A stretch of 64,000 nucleotides of DNA from Sphingobacterium sp. LZ7M1 (GCF_024296865.1 NZ_CP101134.1:3162001-3226000), one strand, 5' to 3'; shown: positions 1 through 9,511, numbered from the stretch's first letter. A program made the numbers and translations. Notes: generated by a model not told the origin, from the sequence alone.

Positions 1-81
1 AACAATGAGGTTGTCATCCTCGTGTATGATCAGTTCGTTGAATTTCGGATATTTAAATAGATTTTTCTCTTGTTGAGCCAT
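1..81 (-). CDS. RluA-family pseudouridine synthase, N-terminal fragment
   Basis: An open frame starts with ATG at 81 and runs off the left edge of the window; only 27 residues are present. They end in IIHEDDNLIV, which resembles the first strand of RluA/RluD-type 23S rRNA pseudouridine synthases (usually followed by a VNKPAG segment that lies outside the window). The gene is divergent from panB, an arrangement common in Bacteroidota. The assignment rests on a short motif plus gene context, so it is tentative. Confidence 0.55.
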   Translation of the reverse strand, partial: MAQQEKNLFKYPKFNELIIHEDDNLIV

Positions 82-153
82 AACCGCAAAAATAAGAATT
101 ATTGCTAATTTTCTATAATTCAGCGTAGTTTAAGCAATAGGTTAACATTCAGG

Positions 154-183
154 TTGATACTCCTACAAAAATGCCTACTTTTG
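154..183 (+). promoter_or_regulatory. Promoter of panB, Bacteroidota type
   Basis: TACTTTTG at 176-183 fits the Bacteroidota -7 consensus TAnnTTTG exactly, and TTG at 154-156 sits 19 nt upstream, as expected for the -33 element. The start codon of panB follows 18 nt after the -7 box, giving a short leader. Confidence 0.7.
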
Positions 184-201
184 CAATAAAAGCAATCTAA
201 C

Positions 202-1017
202 ATGTCAGTAAATAAAGTAATCAAGCGAATTACAACATCTATTATTCGCGATATGAAAAACAGAGGGGAGAAAATCAGTATGCTTACTTCTTATGATTAT
301 TCAACCGCAAGAATCTTAGATGATGCCGGTGTTGATATTCTGTTGGTAGGCGATTCTGCTGCCAATGTTTTCGCAGGTTTTGAAACCACACTGCCTATTA
401 CGCTTGACAATATGATCTATCATGCTTCAGCGGTAGCTAGAGCAGCTAAACGCTCCATGGTCATCGCCGATCTTCCTTTCGGTGAATATCAAGGTGCTAC
501 TGAAGATGCTTACAAAGCAGCGGTCAGGATGATGAAAGAATCCGGCGTACATGCCATCAAATTAGAAGGTGGAACTGAAATCATTGACAACATCAAGAAA
601 ATCGTACAATCTGGAATTCCGGTTTGTGGACACTTAGGCTTGACCCCTCAATCCATCTATAAATTTGGTGATTTTGGTGTTCGTGCTAAAGAAGATGCTG
701 AAGCCGCGAAATTAAAGGAAGATGCCTTAGCCCTTCAAGAAGCAGGATGTTTTGCCGTTGTTCTGGAAAAGATTCCTGCAGCTTTAGCAGGCGAAGTTTC
801 TAAAATGTTGGACATCCCGACCATAGGAATTGGAGCAGGTAATCTTTGCGATGGCCAAGTATTGGTTGTTAATGATATGCTGGGTATTACGCAAGAGTTT
901 AAACCTAAATTCTTGAGACAATACCTAAACTTAAATGAAGAGATCAACAAAGCCGTGAAGCAATACGTGGCTGACGTGAAAGCGCAAGAATACCCTAACG
1001 AATCTGAACAATATTAA
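202..1017 (+). CDS. panB: 3-methyl-2-oxobutanoate hydroxymethyltransferase
   Basis: 271 residues, the usual PanB length. PanB transfers a hydroxymethyl group from methylene-tetrahydrofolate to alpha-ketoisovalerate, the first committed step of pantothenate and coenzyme A synthesis in the cytoplasm. Family landmarks are clear: MLTSYDYSTARILDDAGVD near the start, LLVGDSAANV, the metal-binding DLPFGEYQ region, the KLEGG motif, the GHLGLTPQS segment and the conserved GIGAGNLCDGQVLVVNDMLG region near residue 210. It begins at ATG just after a good promoter. The next gene follows after 2 nt, so they are probably cotranscribed although the neighbour is not a pantothenate gene. Confidence 0.96.
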   Translation: MSVNKVIKRITTSIIRDMKNRGEKISMLTSYDYSTARILDDAGVDILLVGDSAANVFAGFETTLPITLDNMIYHASAVARAAKRSMVIADLPFGEYQGATEDAYKAAVRMMKESGVHAIKLEGGTEIIDNIKKIVQSGIPVCGHLGLTPQSIYKFGDFGVRAKEDAEAAKLKEDALALQEAGCFAVVLEKIPAALAGEVSKMLDIPTIGIGAGNLCDGQVLVVNDMLGITQEFKPKFLRQYLNLNEEINKAVKQYVADVKAQEYPNESEQY

Positions 1018-1019
1018 TC

Positions 1020-1622
1020 ATGAACAAAATCCTTCTTATTGTAATCCTTGTCGGTATATTGATTTACTTTCTGTCGCGAAGAGTGATGATGAAGGGCAAA
1101 TCTACTGCTGTTCAAAAAAGCAATAAGCAAGGCTTTTTTCTTGTGGAAAGTGGCGCGCCCATTATCCAAAGGACCATCAAGAACACCCTGTTCAGTGTAG
1201 GTATAGGGGTTGTACTCTTTATTATCACGATCGTATTGGCCATGAAGGTCAAGATTATCCTTTTCATGCTTCCGATCAGTCTCTATCTCATGAGCCAACT
1301 ATTTCTCTTGAACAATCAATTGAAATATGCCAAGGATCAAAGGATCTGGTTCAATCCAAATACCAATGATGTGATGATTGAATGGCTAAGTGGAAATAAA
1401 GTTTCTTTTAATCTGCTGAAGGATGTTCAGCAAGTTCGTGCGGTTAAATCTGTTCAGAAGAACAATCAAATATTATTTGGTTATTATGAACTCAGCGTTC
1501 ATAATAACCAAGTTTTTGTGCCCTTTATTTTGGAAGATAATCAGATGAATACACGTTTCTTCAAAACCTTGAAAGAAAATTATTCCATCAATCCTAAATC
1601 TTCCTTATACCCCATCATTTAA
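1020..1622 (+). CDS. Hypothetical membrane protein
   Basis: 200 residues, not recognised. Residues 2-18 form one hydrophobic segment, and residues about 57-76 and 79-96 form a hairpin of two more; the remaining 100 residues are soluble and look like a PH-like/photosystem-assembly type domain (alternating hydrophobic beta pattern with WFNPNTNDVMIEW and LFGYYELSVHNN), but I cannot name the family. It starts 2 nt after the panB stop, which implies translational coupling. Its stop codon overlaps the stop of the convergent oxidoreductase gene by 4 nt. Confidence 0.75.
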   Translation: MNKILLIVILVGILIYFLSRRVMMKGKSTAVQKSNKQGFFLVESGAPIIQRTIKNTLFSVGIGVVLFIITIVLAMKVKIILFMLPISLYLMSQLFLLNNQLKYAKDQRIWFNPNTNDVMIEWLSGNKVSFNLLKDVQQVRAVKSVQKNNQILFGYYELSVHNNQVFVPFILEDNQMNTRFFKTLKENYSINPKSSLYPII

Positions 1623-2908
1623 ACCTGAGGCAACTTAAAGCCATTATGGTAGCCCGCTGCCAATAATTTATTGGCTTCAGCTTCTTTAAATCGTTGTTTT
1701 TCCTTCTCCCAATAGATCTTTTTCCCTGTTCTATAGGCAATGTTTCCCATTTGGGAGAATTTAGCAATATGACTTCCTACCTCTAGGGGAGCATTTAAAA
1801 TATTTCCATTTTTGGTCCGGATGGCTTCCACAAAATTCTGCATGTGCAAATCCAGTCCATTGTCTACTTTCTTCTGATAGGGAACAGCCTCCATCCTATC
1901 CATCTCTGGAATCACTTCCCAGCCATTTCTATCCAATACCAAAGTGCCATTGTTACCTATAAAGGCAATACCGTGTTCACGACTATATGGACCTCCTGAA
2001 ATACTGGTTGCATGTTCCCATTGGATATTGAATCCATCAAATTCATAGACAGTAGTCAAGGTGTCAGGGGTATCACCTGCATCATCAGGATAAGCAAATT
2101 TACCTCCTGCTGCCATGATGGAATTCGGATCTGAAACCTTCATCCCCAATAGCGCATAATCCAATAGATGGACTCCCCAGTCGGTCATCAGACCACCTGC
2201 GTAATCCCAGTACCACCTAAAATTATAGTGGAAACGATTCGGATTGAATGGTCTTGTCTTAGCGGGACCTAACCAAGATTTATAATCAACACCTGCTGGA
2301 ACTGGTCCATCAGGCTCAACTGGAACACGCTTTTTCCAACCTAAGTAAGCCCAAGCTTTTACTAAGCGAACCTTCCCTAATTTCCCTGAGTGCACAAATT
2401 CAATGGCATCCTTAAAGTGCTTCTGCGATCGTTGCCACTGTCCTACCTGCACAATGCTGTTATACTTTTCTTTCGCTGCTAGCATGGCATTACACTCCAC
2501 AATGGAATTCCCAATGGGTTTCTCCACATAAACTGCCTTACCAGCTTTACAGGCATCCACCAACATCAGGCAATGCCAATGGTCAGGCGTACCGATTATG
2601 ACAGCATCGACCTCAGGATCTTTCAATAAGGCTTTATAATCTTTATATACCTTAGGTTTTTGACCTAAAGCTTCTAATTGTTTCTGCCTTTCCTGAATCA
2701 CAGCATCATCCACATCACAGATAGCGGTGCAACTTACATTGGATACTTTTAGGATGGAACTTAAATCTGACCAACCCATCCCCTTGATACCAATAGCGCC
2801 AACACGCAGGGTAGATTGTTTTTTCGTCCTACCATATAATGATGTTAGGTGCAAGGCAGGAAATAACAAAGCTGACTTGTAAATAAATTCTCTTCTTGAA
2901 ATGCTCAT
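1619..2908 (-). CDS. Gfo/Idh/MocA-family oxidoreductase with TAT signal
   Basis: 429 residues. The N-terminus MSISRREF followed by a hydrophobic stretch ending near residue 25 is a twin-arginine signal, so the folded protein with NAD(P) bound is probably exported to the periplasm. A Rossmann region follows (VGAIGIKGMG), then the family motif VYVEKPIGNS (EKP, catalytic Lys) near residue 130, and a C-terminal Gfo/Idh dehydrogenase domain containing MTDWGVHLLDYAL, where D and H match the catalytic pair of the family. Known relatives act on sugars or sugar acids; the substrate cannot be inferred. There is no sugar-utilisation neighbour. Confidence 0.9.
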   Translation of the reverse strand: MSISRREFIYKSALLFPALHLTSLYGRTKKQSTLRVGAIGIKGMGWSDLSSILKVSNVSCTAICDVDDAVIQERQKQLEALGQKPKVYKDYKALLKDPEVDAVIIGTPDHWHCLMLVDACKAGKAVYVEKPIGNSIVECNAMLAAKEKYNSIVQVGQWQRSQKHFKDAIEFVHSGKLGKVRLVKAWAYLGWKKRVPVEPDGPVPAGVDYKSWLGPAKTRPFNPNRFHYNFRWYWDYAGGLMTDWGVHLLDYALLGMKVSDPNSIMAAGGKFAYPDDAGDTPDTLTTVYEFDGFNIQWEHATSISGGPYSREHGIAFIGNNGTLVLDRNGWEVIPEMDRMEAVPYQKKVDNGLDLHMQNFVEAIRTKNGNILNAPLEVGSHIAKFSQMGNIAYRTGKKIYWEKEKQRFKEAEANKLLAAGYHNGFKLPQV

Positions 2909-3041
2909 TCGTTTTAGGTTTCTATGAATTTACGGATCTTCCTGCAAATTCTACATAATTTTATAACTATTAATGGAAATTATGTAACAATTCTAAACCC
3001 AATTCTCCTGAAATTTGTATTCATTAATAACGATCAATAGC

Positions 3042-5933
3042 ATGATGAAGAATCACACATATAAAGTAACAGGTATGACCTGCAATGGCTGTAGGACCAA
3101 CGTCGAGAAAAAGCTGAATGAGATTCCTGGGATCAAAGCTCAAGTAAGTCTTGAAAAAGCGGAGGCCCAGATACAGGCCGACGAACCTATCCATATTACC
3201 GATCTTCAAGATAAGCTCAATGAACTGGGCGGACATTATCAGATCCATCAAGAGGAAAATCTGGACAGTCATGCTCCAACCGAAAAGATATTCTCAGTGA
3301 CTGGAATGACCTGCAATGGCTGCAGGACTAATGTGGAGAAAAAACTGAATGAAATTCCGGAACTTCAAGCTACCGTAAATCTTGAAAAGGGAGAAGCCCA
3401 AATCAAAGCAAAATCTGCCATTTCCACCGAAGAACTACAAAATAAATTGGATGAATTAGGTGGACATTACCATATCCAGGAGAAAGGAAGTGCCCCGCAC
3501 ATGCATCATCAACATTCGCATGAGCCTGAGCTATCTGAAAGTGGAGAATATATCTGCCCAATGTTTTGCGAGGGTAAGGACAAGATTTATCATGAACCTG
3601 GCAGATGTCCGGTTTGTAATATGCATTTACGCCCTGTGGAAAAAGTGGACTTCAATGCTCCCTCCCATCAACATCAGGCACAACCGACGGTCAATGCCAA
3701 CAATGCTGGGAAATACTATTGCCCTATGATGTGTGAAGGGGATAAAGTCTACGATAAGTTTGGTTCTTGTCCAGTTTGTGGAATGAATTTGGAAAAAATT
3801 CCTGATACCACCCTTAAAGTGGAATACACCTGCCCCATGCACCCAGAAATCGTTCAGGATCACCCTGGAGATTGCCCAATCTGCGGAATGGAGCTTGTCC
3901 CTAATCAGGTTACCGAAGAAGATGACCAACACTATCGGGACCTACTAAAGAAATTCTGGATTTCCGTCGCATGTACAGTGCCTGTATTTATCCTGTCCAT
4001 GGGCGATATGTTGCCCGGTCAACCGATCAGTCAGGTTATCCCGTATAAAGTCAATGCCTGGTTGCAATTGATCTTGACATTACCTGTAGTTTTCTATACC
4101 TGTTGGATGTTCTTCCAACGTGCATGGACCTCTTTCAAGACTTGGAACCTGAATATGTTCAGCCTGATTGGCTTAGGAGCAGCAGCAGCTTTTATTTTTA
4201 GTTTATTGGCCTTTTTCTTCCCCCAGATCTTCCCTGAAGAACTAAAGGGGCATCATGGAGAGGTCCACCTGTATTTCGAATCCGTTGTGGTCATCCTTAC
4301 CTTGGTTTTATTAGGTCAGGTAATGGAAGCCAAAGCCCATTCTAAAACTAATTCTGCCATTAAGGAATTGATCAAATTAAGTCCTGCTGAAGCTATCCTG
4401 GTTGAAAATGGAAAAGAAAGGAAAATATCGATCCACGATGTTAAAGTAGGGAATATCTTAAGGGTAAGAGCAGGAGATAAAGTCCCAGTAGACGGAATTG
4501 TGACTGAAGGTAATACTTCCATCGACGAAGCCATGATTACCGGAGAGCCTATTCCCGTTGAAAAATCAAAAGACGATCAGGTAATCGGTGGAACCATCAA
4601 CGGAAACCATGAGATTTTGATCAAAGCGGAAAAGGTGGGTTCTGAAACCCTCCTTTCCCAAATCATTCAGCTGGTAAATAATGCCAGTCGAAGTCAACCT
4701 CCTATTCAAAAACTGACCGATAAGGTTTCCAAAATATTTGTCCCTGCCGTTATTGCCATTGCAATCTTGACCTTTATCCTTTGGAACATATCATCTGTCC
4801 CCAATAGTACGGCCATGGCTTTTTCAAATATGTTGGCTGTATTGATTGTTGCCTGTCCTTGTGCATTAGGTCTTGCAACGCCTATGTCTGTTATGGTGGG
4901 AATTGGAAAAGGAGCAAAAAATGGTATCCTGATCAAAAACTCAGAAGCGCTGGAAAAACTTGAAAAAGCCAATGTGCTGGTTGTGGACAAAACAGGTACT
5001 ATTACAGAAGGTAAACCTTCCGTATCTGAGGTTACTTCAGAAAACGACAAATTCTCAGAAAATGACATCCTTCAGATTGCAGCATCTGTCAATAAAAACA
5101 GTACCCATCCGCTGGCACAGGCCATGACGGATAAGGCCAAAGAAAATGGCTTACAGCTATTAGATGTTGCTCAATTTGAAAACATTTCAGGCAAGGGTGT
5201 CAAAGGCCATATATTCCATATGACCGCCTTACTTGGAACACCAAGATTAATGGAAGAACAGCATATCGAGGTCAGCAATGAACAACTCCAAAAGATTGAG
5301 GAATTACAGAAAAAGGGAAATTCTGTATCCGTACTTGCCATCGATGGAAAAGTTGCTGGCTTGGTTGCCGCATTTGATGCTTTGAAAAAAAGCAGCATAG
5401 AGGTAATCAAGAGATTTATGGACGAGGGTGTTGAAGTCTATATGTTTACTGGTGACAACCAAAATACTGCAGATATCGTTGCGAAAGAGGCAGGTATCGA
5501 CCATGCGAAAGGCAGTTTATTGCCTGAAGACAAACTAAATGGTATCAAAGAACTGCAAAAGGCTGGTAAAAAGGTGATCATGGTCGGTGATGGAATCAAC
5601 GATGCTCCAGCTTTAACCCAAGCAGATGTGGGTATTGCCATGGGCACCGGAACAGATGTTGCCATCCAAAGTGCAGAAATCACCTTGATAAAAGGAGATC
5701 TTATCGGCGTGCACAAAGCCTTCAAGCTAAGTAAATCCATGCTGAGGAACATCAAGCAAAACCTATTGTTCGCATTTTTATACAATGTCATCGGTATTCC
5801 CATTGCAGCCGGTATATTATATCCATCTTTTGGGATTCTGATGTCCCCAATGATCGCAGCTGCAGCCATGAGCTTGAGTTCTGTCTCTGTAATTGTCAAT
5901 TCATTGAGATTAAATGCAGTGAAATTGGATTAA
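3042..5933 (+). CDS. copA: Copper-translocating P-type ATPase with five N-terminal metal-binding modules
   Basis: 963 residues from the ATG at 3042; an in-frame TTG at 3015 is rejected because HMA homology begins at the ATG. Two HMA domains carry GMTCNGC (Cys 14/17 and Cys 91/94). Three short Cys-rich modules with CPM...CPVC/CPIC follow (starting near residues 172, 227 and 264), each with a CxxxM-type pattern of the heavy-metal-binding domain found in CopA/SilP relatives. The ATPase core has the transport motif CPC at residue 605, the phosphorylation motif DKTGT at 649, the HP dipeptide in STHPLAQAM and the hinge GDGINDAP at 849. It should pump Cu(I) out of the cytoplasm. It stands alone, 27 kb from the other copper genes, and no CsoR/MerR regulator is adjacent. 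A His-rich linker follows the second HMA domain. Confidence 0.95.
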   Translation: MMKNHTYKVTGMTCNGCRTNVEKKLNEIPGIKAQVSLEKAEAQIQADEPIHITDLQDKLNELGGHYQIHQEENLDSHAPTEKIFSVTGMTCNGCRTNVEKKLNEIPELQATVNLEKGEAQIKAKSAISTEELQNKLDELGGHYHIQEKGSAPHMHHQHSHEPELSESGEYICPMFCEGKDKIYHEPGRCPVCNMHLRPVEKVDFNAPSHQHQAQPTVNANNAGKYYCPMMCEGDKVYDKFGSCPVCGMNLEKIPDTTLKVEYTCPMHPEIVQDHPGDCPICGMELVPNQVTEEDDQHYRDLLKKFWISVACTVPVFILSMGDMLPGQPISQVIPYKVNAWLQLILTLPVVFYTCWMFFQRAWTSFKTWNLNMFSLIGLGAAAAFIFSLLAFFFPQIFPEELKGHHGEVHLYFESVVVILTLVLLGQVMEAKAHSKTNSAIKELIKLSPAEAILVENGKERKISIHDVKVGNILRVRAGDKVPVDGIVTEGNTSIDEAMITGEPIPVEKSKDDQVIGGTINGNHEILIKAEKVGSETLLSQIIQLVNNASRSQPPIQKLTDKVSKIFVPAVIAIAILTFILWNISSVPNSTAMAFSNMLAVLIVACPCALGLATPMSVMVGIGKGAKNGILIKNSEALEKLEKANVLVVDKTGTITEGKPSVSEVTSENDKFSENDILQIAASVNKNSTHPLAQAMTDKAKENGLQLLDVAQFENISGKGVKGHIFHMTALLGTPRLMEEQHIEVSNEQLQKIEELQKKGNSVSVLAIDGKVAGLVAAFDALKKSSIEVIKRFMDEGVEVYMFTGDNQNTADIVAKEAGIDHAKGSLLPEDKLNGIKELQKAGKKVIMVGDGINDAPALTQADVGIAMGTGTDVAIQSAEITLIKGDLIGVHKAFKLSKSMLRNIKQNLLFAFLYNVIGIPIAAGILYPSFGILMSPMIAAAAMSLSSVSVIVNSLRLNAVKLD

Positions 5934-6301
5934 GAGGAAAGGATTTAGGATCTATGAAAATAAATTCCAGAGGACATTGACATTTCATTTTTTTTCATGC
6001 TGTGGCACGAAACATCTCGGAATAAAACAGACCAAATCGATAAACTGGTTGAGGATTACATTGCTGTACTTTCCTGAACCTTCTTTCCTTTTTTTTGTCA
6101 TGTTGAGGCACGAAACATCTCAGAATAATAAGGGGTTGCACTGGCGTACAGTTCCTGCACCTTCGGTGCAGGATGACACACATTAGTAGTAGAGAACCGT
6201 ACAGATTCCCCACTAATCGTTCAGAATCAAAATGCATTAAAGAGGGATTCAGAGTGAAACGAAGAATCTATTTTTTATTTTATTTTTTTGAGGTGGTTGT
6301 C

Positions 6302-6650
6302 ATCGTAAGATGAGAAAACTATTTCAAGTTAAGTATGGATAGTTCCGAGACCCTTCGGCAAGCCCTCAGGGTGACACAGAAAGGTATAGAAAAACATTTC
6401 ACCCACGCTGTGGGTTCGCCATTACAAACATTCACCTTCCGGAGGAAGCCCTTTAGCCCCCGGCTCATTTCCAATGGCGGAAAAATGGAAAGAATGCCGT
6501 TGCCCTGTGCGATGGGATTGGCCTTGGAATGCTTTCAAAAAATTCTCCATCAAAAGGGAGAATTTTGAAGGAAGATATTCCCGACAACAAGGCATTCTTG
6601 TCCATGTGCGGATGACCGTGCGAAAAGCCATCTTAAATGAGCCGAAGCCT
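6302..6650 (+). repeat. Left arm of a long inverted repeat
   Basis: The segment from ATCGTAAGATGAG to GAGCCGAAGCC reappears, reverse-complemented, at 16318-16670. Long blocks match base for base, with differences concentrated in hairpins. It contains the CCGAGACCCTTCGG...GCCCTCAGGGT hairpin module, an ACCCA/TGGGT hairpin and the TTCCGGAGGAAGCCC block. Confidence 0.9.
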
Positions 6651-6654
6651 TTTG

Positions 6655-6935
6655 GTTACTTTTGGGCTTCAAAAGTAACGAAGAAAATTGGTATCCGTGA
6701 GCTCCTTCGTCGGTTTGGTTACTTTTGGGCTTCAAAAGTAACGAAGATAATTGGCATCCGTGAGCTCCTTCGTCGGTTTGGTTACTTTGGGCTTCAAAAG
6801 TAACGAAGAGAATTGGTATCCGTGAGCTCCTTCGTCGGTTTGGTTACTTTTGGGCTTCAAAAGTAACGAAGAGAATTGGTATCTGTGAGCTCCTTCGTCG
6901 GTTTGGTTACTTTGGGCTTTAAAAGTAACGAAGAA
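6655..6935 (+). repeat. Tandem array of a 63-bp hairpin unit, five copies
   Basis: GTTACTTTTGGGCTTCAAAAGTAAC, a perfect 10-bp stem with a 5-nt loop, begins at 6655, 6718, 6781, 6843 and 6906. Between hairpins lies CGAAGAAAATTGGTATCC and GTGAGCTCCTTCGTCGGTTTG with few changes. Copies three and five have lost one T on the left stem. One unit is present in opposite orientation at about 16245-16305. Confidence 0.9.
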
Positions 6936-7143
6936 AATGATTTTAATTCATGTTTGTATGGGGCGGGCGTATTCGATACGCCCCTAACGTATTGGGGACT
7001 TTCCTGCGACAAATTGACCCAAATCTTGGTCCATTCTCTCATCCTCGTTGGGTGAGCTCTCCCTGAGCGAAGCCGAAGGGGAGTCGAATCCCAATCCTGG
7101 TTCAAAACAATCCTTCAATCGACTATTATTTAGCCCTAAAAAT

Positions 7144-8346
7144 TTAATTCAAATCACCTTTCTTCATTTCATTCACTTTCTTCGCCAGCAGCAGGTGCGA
7201 GACCAGCCCCAAGACCGCAAAACTTGCCCCTACTGTACATACTCCTGTCCAACCGGCAAATCCCCAAGCCTGTGCTGCCAGCCATGAACCGAAAGAACCT
7301 CCGATAAAGTAGGTCACCATATAAACCGTATTCAACCTACTTGTTGCAGGGGTCTTGATAGCGAAATAATCGGATTGGTTCATGATATGCGAAGATTGCA
7401 ATCCCAGATCGATCATGACAATGCCGATTACTAAGCCCAAATAGGTATTCCCCATAAAATAGGTAAAGAACCAACTGAAAAGGAGGATAAAAAGTGAAAC
7501 CGTAATAATTTTATGTCTAGACCAAACTCGATTTAATTTACCAACAAAGGCAGCACCTAAGGCTCCTGCTGCGCCAATCAAGCCAAATGTACCCGCCACG
7601 GATGGACCGACCTCAAAGGGTGGCTCTTCCAAGTGAAAGGCCAAAGTGGTAAATACTGCACATAAAGAACCGAAACTAACTGCACCTCTAAATGATGCCA
7701 ATTGTAGGATAGGTTCTGATTTTGCCAGATTCCAAACAGACTTCATTAAGGAAGAATAATTCCCTTTGAAGTTAGGTTTCATTTCCGGCAACATACGGTA
7801 CACAAAGATCCATGAAATCAACATCAGGACTGCGGCTCCATAATAAATACTTCGCCAGCCCCAAATATCACCTACAATACCGCCGATAAACCTGGAAAGT
7901 AAAATTCCCATCAACAAGCCTGACATCACCATGCCGATATTATGGGACCTATTCTCTTCATTAGATAGGTCCGCAACCATAGGTACAAATAACTGTGGTA
8001 TAACGGAGGTACATCCTATCAAGAAACTCGCCATGGAAATCATCCATAACTCTTTGGACATGGCCATCCAAAGCAAGGCTAAAAAAACAAATACCAGATC
8101 AATAAGTATCAACCTCTTTCTGAACAGCTTATCACCTAATGGAATGATCATCAATAATCCAAAGGCATATCCAAGCTGGGTCAAGACGGTAATCTTACTG
8201 ATTGTGGATTCAGAAACCTCAAATTCTGATGCCATCTCTGCCAATAAAGGCTGATTATAATAATTATTCGCTACAACAACCCCTGATACGATTGTCATGA
8301 GCCATAACAGGGATTTTGAAAGTATAGGATTTCCGCTTTTTTCCAT
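7144..8346 (-). CDS. MFS transporter, drug/metabolite exporter type
   Basis: 400 residues with about 12 hydrophobic segments in a 6+6 pattern. The loop between segments 2 and 3 reads PLGDKLFRKRLIL, matching the major facilitator motif A (GxLaDrxGrkr). The N-terminal NYYNQPLLAEMASEF stretch is typical of the YnfM/arabinose-efflux type branch of MFS_1. It should act as a proton-coupled exporter in the inner membrane; the substrate is unknown. There is no adjacent regulator, and it is convergent with nothing: the repeat region lies directly downstream. Confidence 0.88.
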   Translation of the reverse strand: MEKSGNPILSKSLLWLMTIVSGVVVANNYYNQPLLAEMASEFEVSESTISKITVLTQLGYAFGLLMIIPLGDKLFRKRLILIDLVFVFLALLWMAMSKELWMISMASFLIGCTSVIPQLFVPMVADLSNEENRSHNIGMVMSGLLMGILLSRFIGGIVGDIWGWRSIYYGAAVLMLISWIFVYRMLPEMKPNFKGNYSSLMKSVWNLAKSEPILQLASFRGAVSFGSLCAVFTTLAFHLEEPPFEVGPSVAGTFGLIGAAGALGAAFVGKLNRVWSRHKIITVSLFILLFSWFFTYFMGNTYLGLVIGIVMIDLGLQSSHIMNQSDYFAIKTPATSRLNTVYMVTYFIGGSFGSWLAAQAWGFAGWTGVCTVGASFAVLGLVSHLLLAKKVNEMKKGDLN

Positions 8347-8838
8347 AGATTCTCTTAATATCGTAAATCTAAAGAATCTAGCCTTGGTTTGGATTTAAAA
8401 CTTAAAATTTATAAATCCTATTTGAGTTACCTTCAATTATTAAAGGAACAGCACCATTCCTTCAGCATATCCCACAGAAACATCTTAGCTGTGACGCCTC
8501 AAGCGCTCAGCAAAATCCGAAAAAGGGTCGCTTATGCCTAATTCTTGAGGACCTGACAAACAAAATGATTTTTTGACAGTACAGATTTCCCGAAATCCAT
8601 GACATTTTGGCTATTATTTTAACTATTATCAGTTGAAGAAATTAGCTATGGTTTGAAGATTGTTTGTTAATTGTCATTAAAAAATCCGGTAAATAATTTA
8701 AACTACCTGTATTTCAACACCTTATTGATTAGTTAAAAAAAATAGTTGCTTAAACATCTAATACGTCGATCAAGTTGGTACAGATATTGACTATTTGACC
8801 ATATATGACAATAAAGTCAAACAATTAATATTGAAATC
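8347..8838. other. Intergenic region without a recognisable gene
   Basis: Nearly 500 bp between the divergent MFS and porin-like genes. It becomes very AT-rich toward the right and should hold both promoters. I see no open frame with family features and no clear riboswitch; no exact TAnnTTTG box stands out before the porin gene. Confidence 0.6.
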
Positions 8839-9432
8839 ATGAAAAAATTATTACTTACATTATCTGCTGTAGCAGTATTAGGATTAGCAGCAAATGCACA
8901 AACTGAAAAAGGTAAATTTATGCTAGGTGGCCAAGTTACCTACCAAGGTCATTCTATTAAAGATTCAGACACAAAATCAAATGAGTTTAGCATTATCCCT
9001 AATGTGGGTTACTTTGTAGCCGATAATATCGCTGTAGGTACTGGTATTGGTTACTCTTGGAATGAACGCCAAAATGGTCCTGACACAAAAAATAACTATT
9101 CTTCTTTTGTTGTTGCTCCATTTGGAAGAATGTACAGTAACAATGAAGGTCCTGTAAAATTCTTCGGTCAATTGACTGTTCCTATGTCATGGGGTACTGA
9201 AAAATTAAATGGTGATAAAACAAGTACTACAGCAAACTATGGTGTGGAATTAGCTCCTGGTGTGGCTTACTTCCCTACTTCAAACTTAGGTATTGAATTT
9301 AAAGTAAAAGGTTTGTTCTACAACAATGGTTCTTCAACTGATGAAGCTACTGATGTAAAATCTACAGTGAATTCATACGGATTGAACGTTAATTCATTAG
9401 CTCCAACTGTTGGTGTTACTTTTCACTTTTAA
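8839..9432 (+). CDS. Porin-family outer-membrane beta-barrel protein
   Basis: 197 residues. A Sec signal peptide (MKKLLLTLSAVAVLGLAANAQ, cleavage after about residue 20) precedes a chain of alternating amphipathic strands (FMLGGQVTYQGHS, IIPNVGYFVADNIAVGTGIGYSW, SFVVAPFGRMY, GVELAPGVAYFP) and a final strand ending in phenylalanine (VGVTFHF), the usual outer-membrane insertion signal. It looks like an eight-stranded barrel of the OmpW/PF13568 type. The simple codon use and strong terminator suggest high expression. Its function beyond structural or small-molecule passage is unknown. Confidence 0.87.
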   Translation: MKKLLLTLSAVAVLGLAANAQTEKGKFMLGGQVTYQGHSIKDSDTKSNEFSIIPNVGYFVADNIAVGTGIGYSWNERQNGPDTKNNYSSFVVAPFGRMYSNNEGPVKFFGQLTVPMSWGTEKLNGDKTSTTANYGVELAPGVAYFPTSNLGIEFKVKGLFYNNGSSTDEATDVKSTVNSYGLNVNSLAPTVGVTFHF

Positions 9433-9451
9433 TCGATAATAATTATTATAG

Positions 9452-9490
9452 ATAAAGGGATTGCCTAAACGGGCAATCCCTTTATTTTTT
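9452..9490. terminator. Bidirectional rho-independent terminator
   Basis: A perfect 14-bp stem, ATAAAGGGATTGCC (9452-9465) with GGCAATCCCTTTAT (9472-9485), and a six-base loop, followed by TTTTT. It lies between the porin gene and the convergent Nudix gene. Confidence 0.9.
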
Positions 9491-9511
9491 ACCTACTTTT
9501 CTCCAAACGTA

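Larger units (their letters stand above)
5934..7143. other. Gene-free, repeat-packed intergenic region
   Basis: About 1.2 kb with no credible gene; the open frames here follow repeats and have no family-like features. It holds, in order, two copies of a GGCACGAAACATCTC element (around 6003 and 6109), a GC-rich hairpin CCTGCACC-ttc-GGTGCAGG (6154-6172), a block homologous in inverted orientation to the repeats at 17.4 and 55.2 kb, a long segment that is inverted at 16.3-16.7 kb, a 63-bp tandem array, and a block ending in ATCCTGGTTCAAAAC (about 7014-7112) that recurs at 17.7 and 57.1 kb. Confidence 0.85.

Noticed and set aside
3015..3041. TTG start of copA at 3015
   Set aside because: The HMA homology begins at the ATG at 3042/3045, and the TTG lies in a sequence resembling a -7 element (AAATTTG).
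6335..6803. Frames of 77 and 109 codons in the 6-kb repeat region
   Set aside because: Both follow the repeated DNA and change frame between copies; no conserved protein.
6655..6935. CRISPR array
   Set aside because: The five 63-bp units are contiguous with no unique spacers, and no cas genes are in the window.
8347..8838. Possible riboswitch upstream of the porin-like gene
   Set aside because: No convincing paired structure or known aptamer consensus could be identified by eye.
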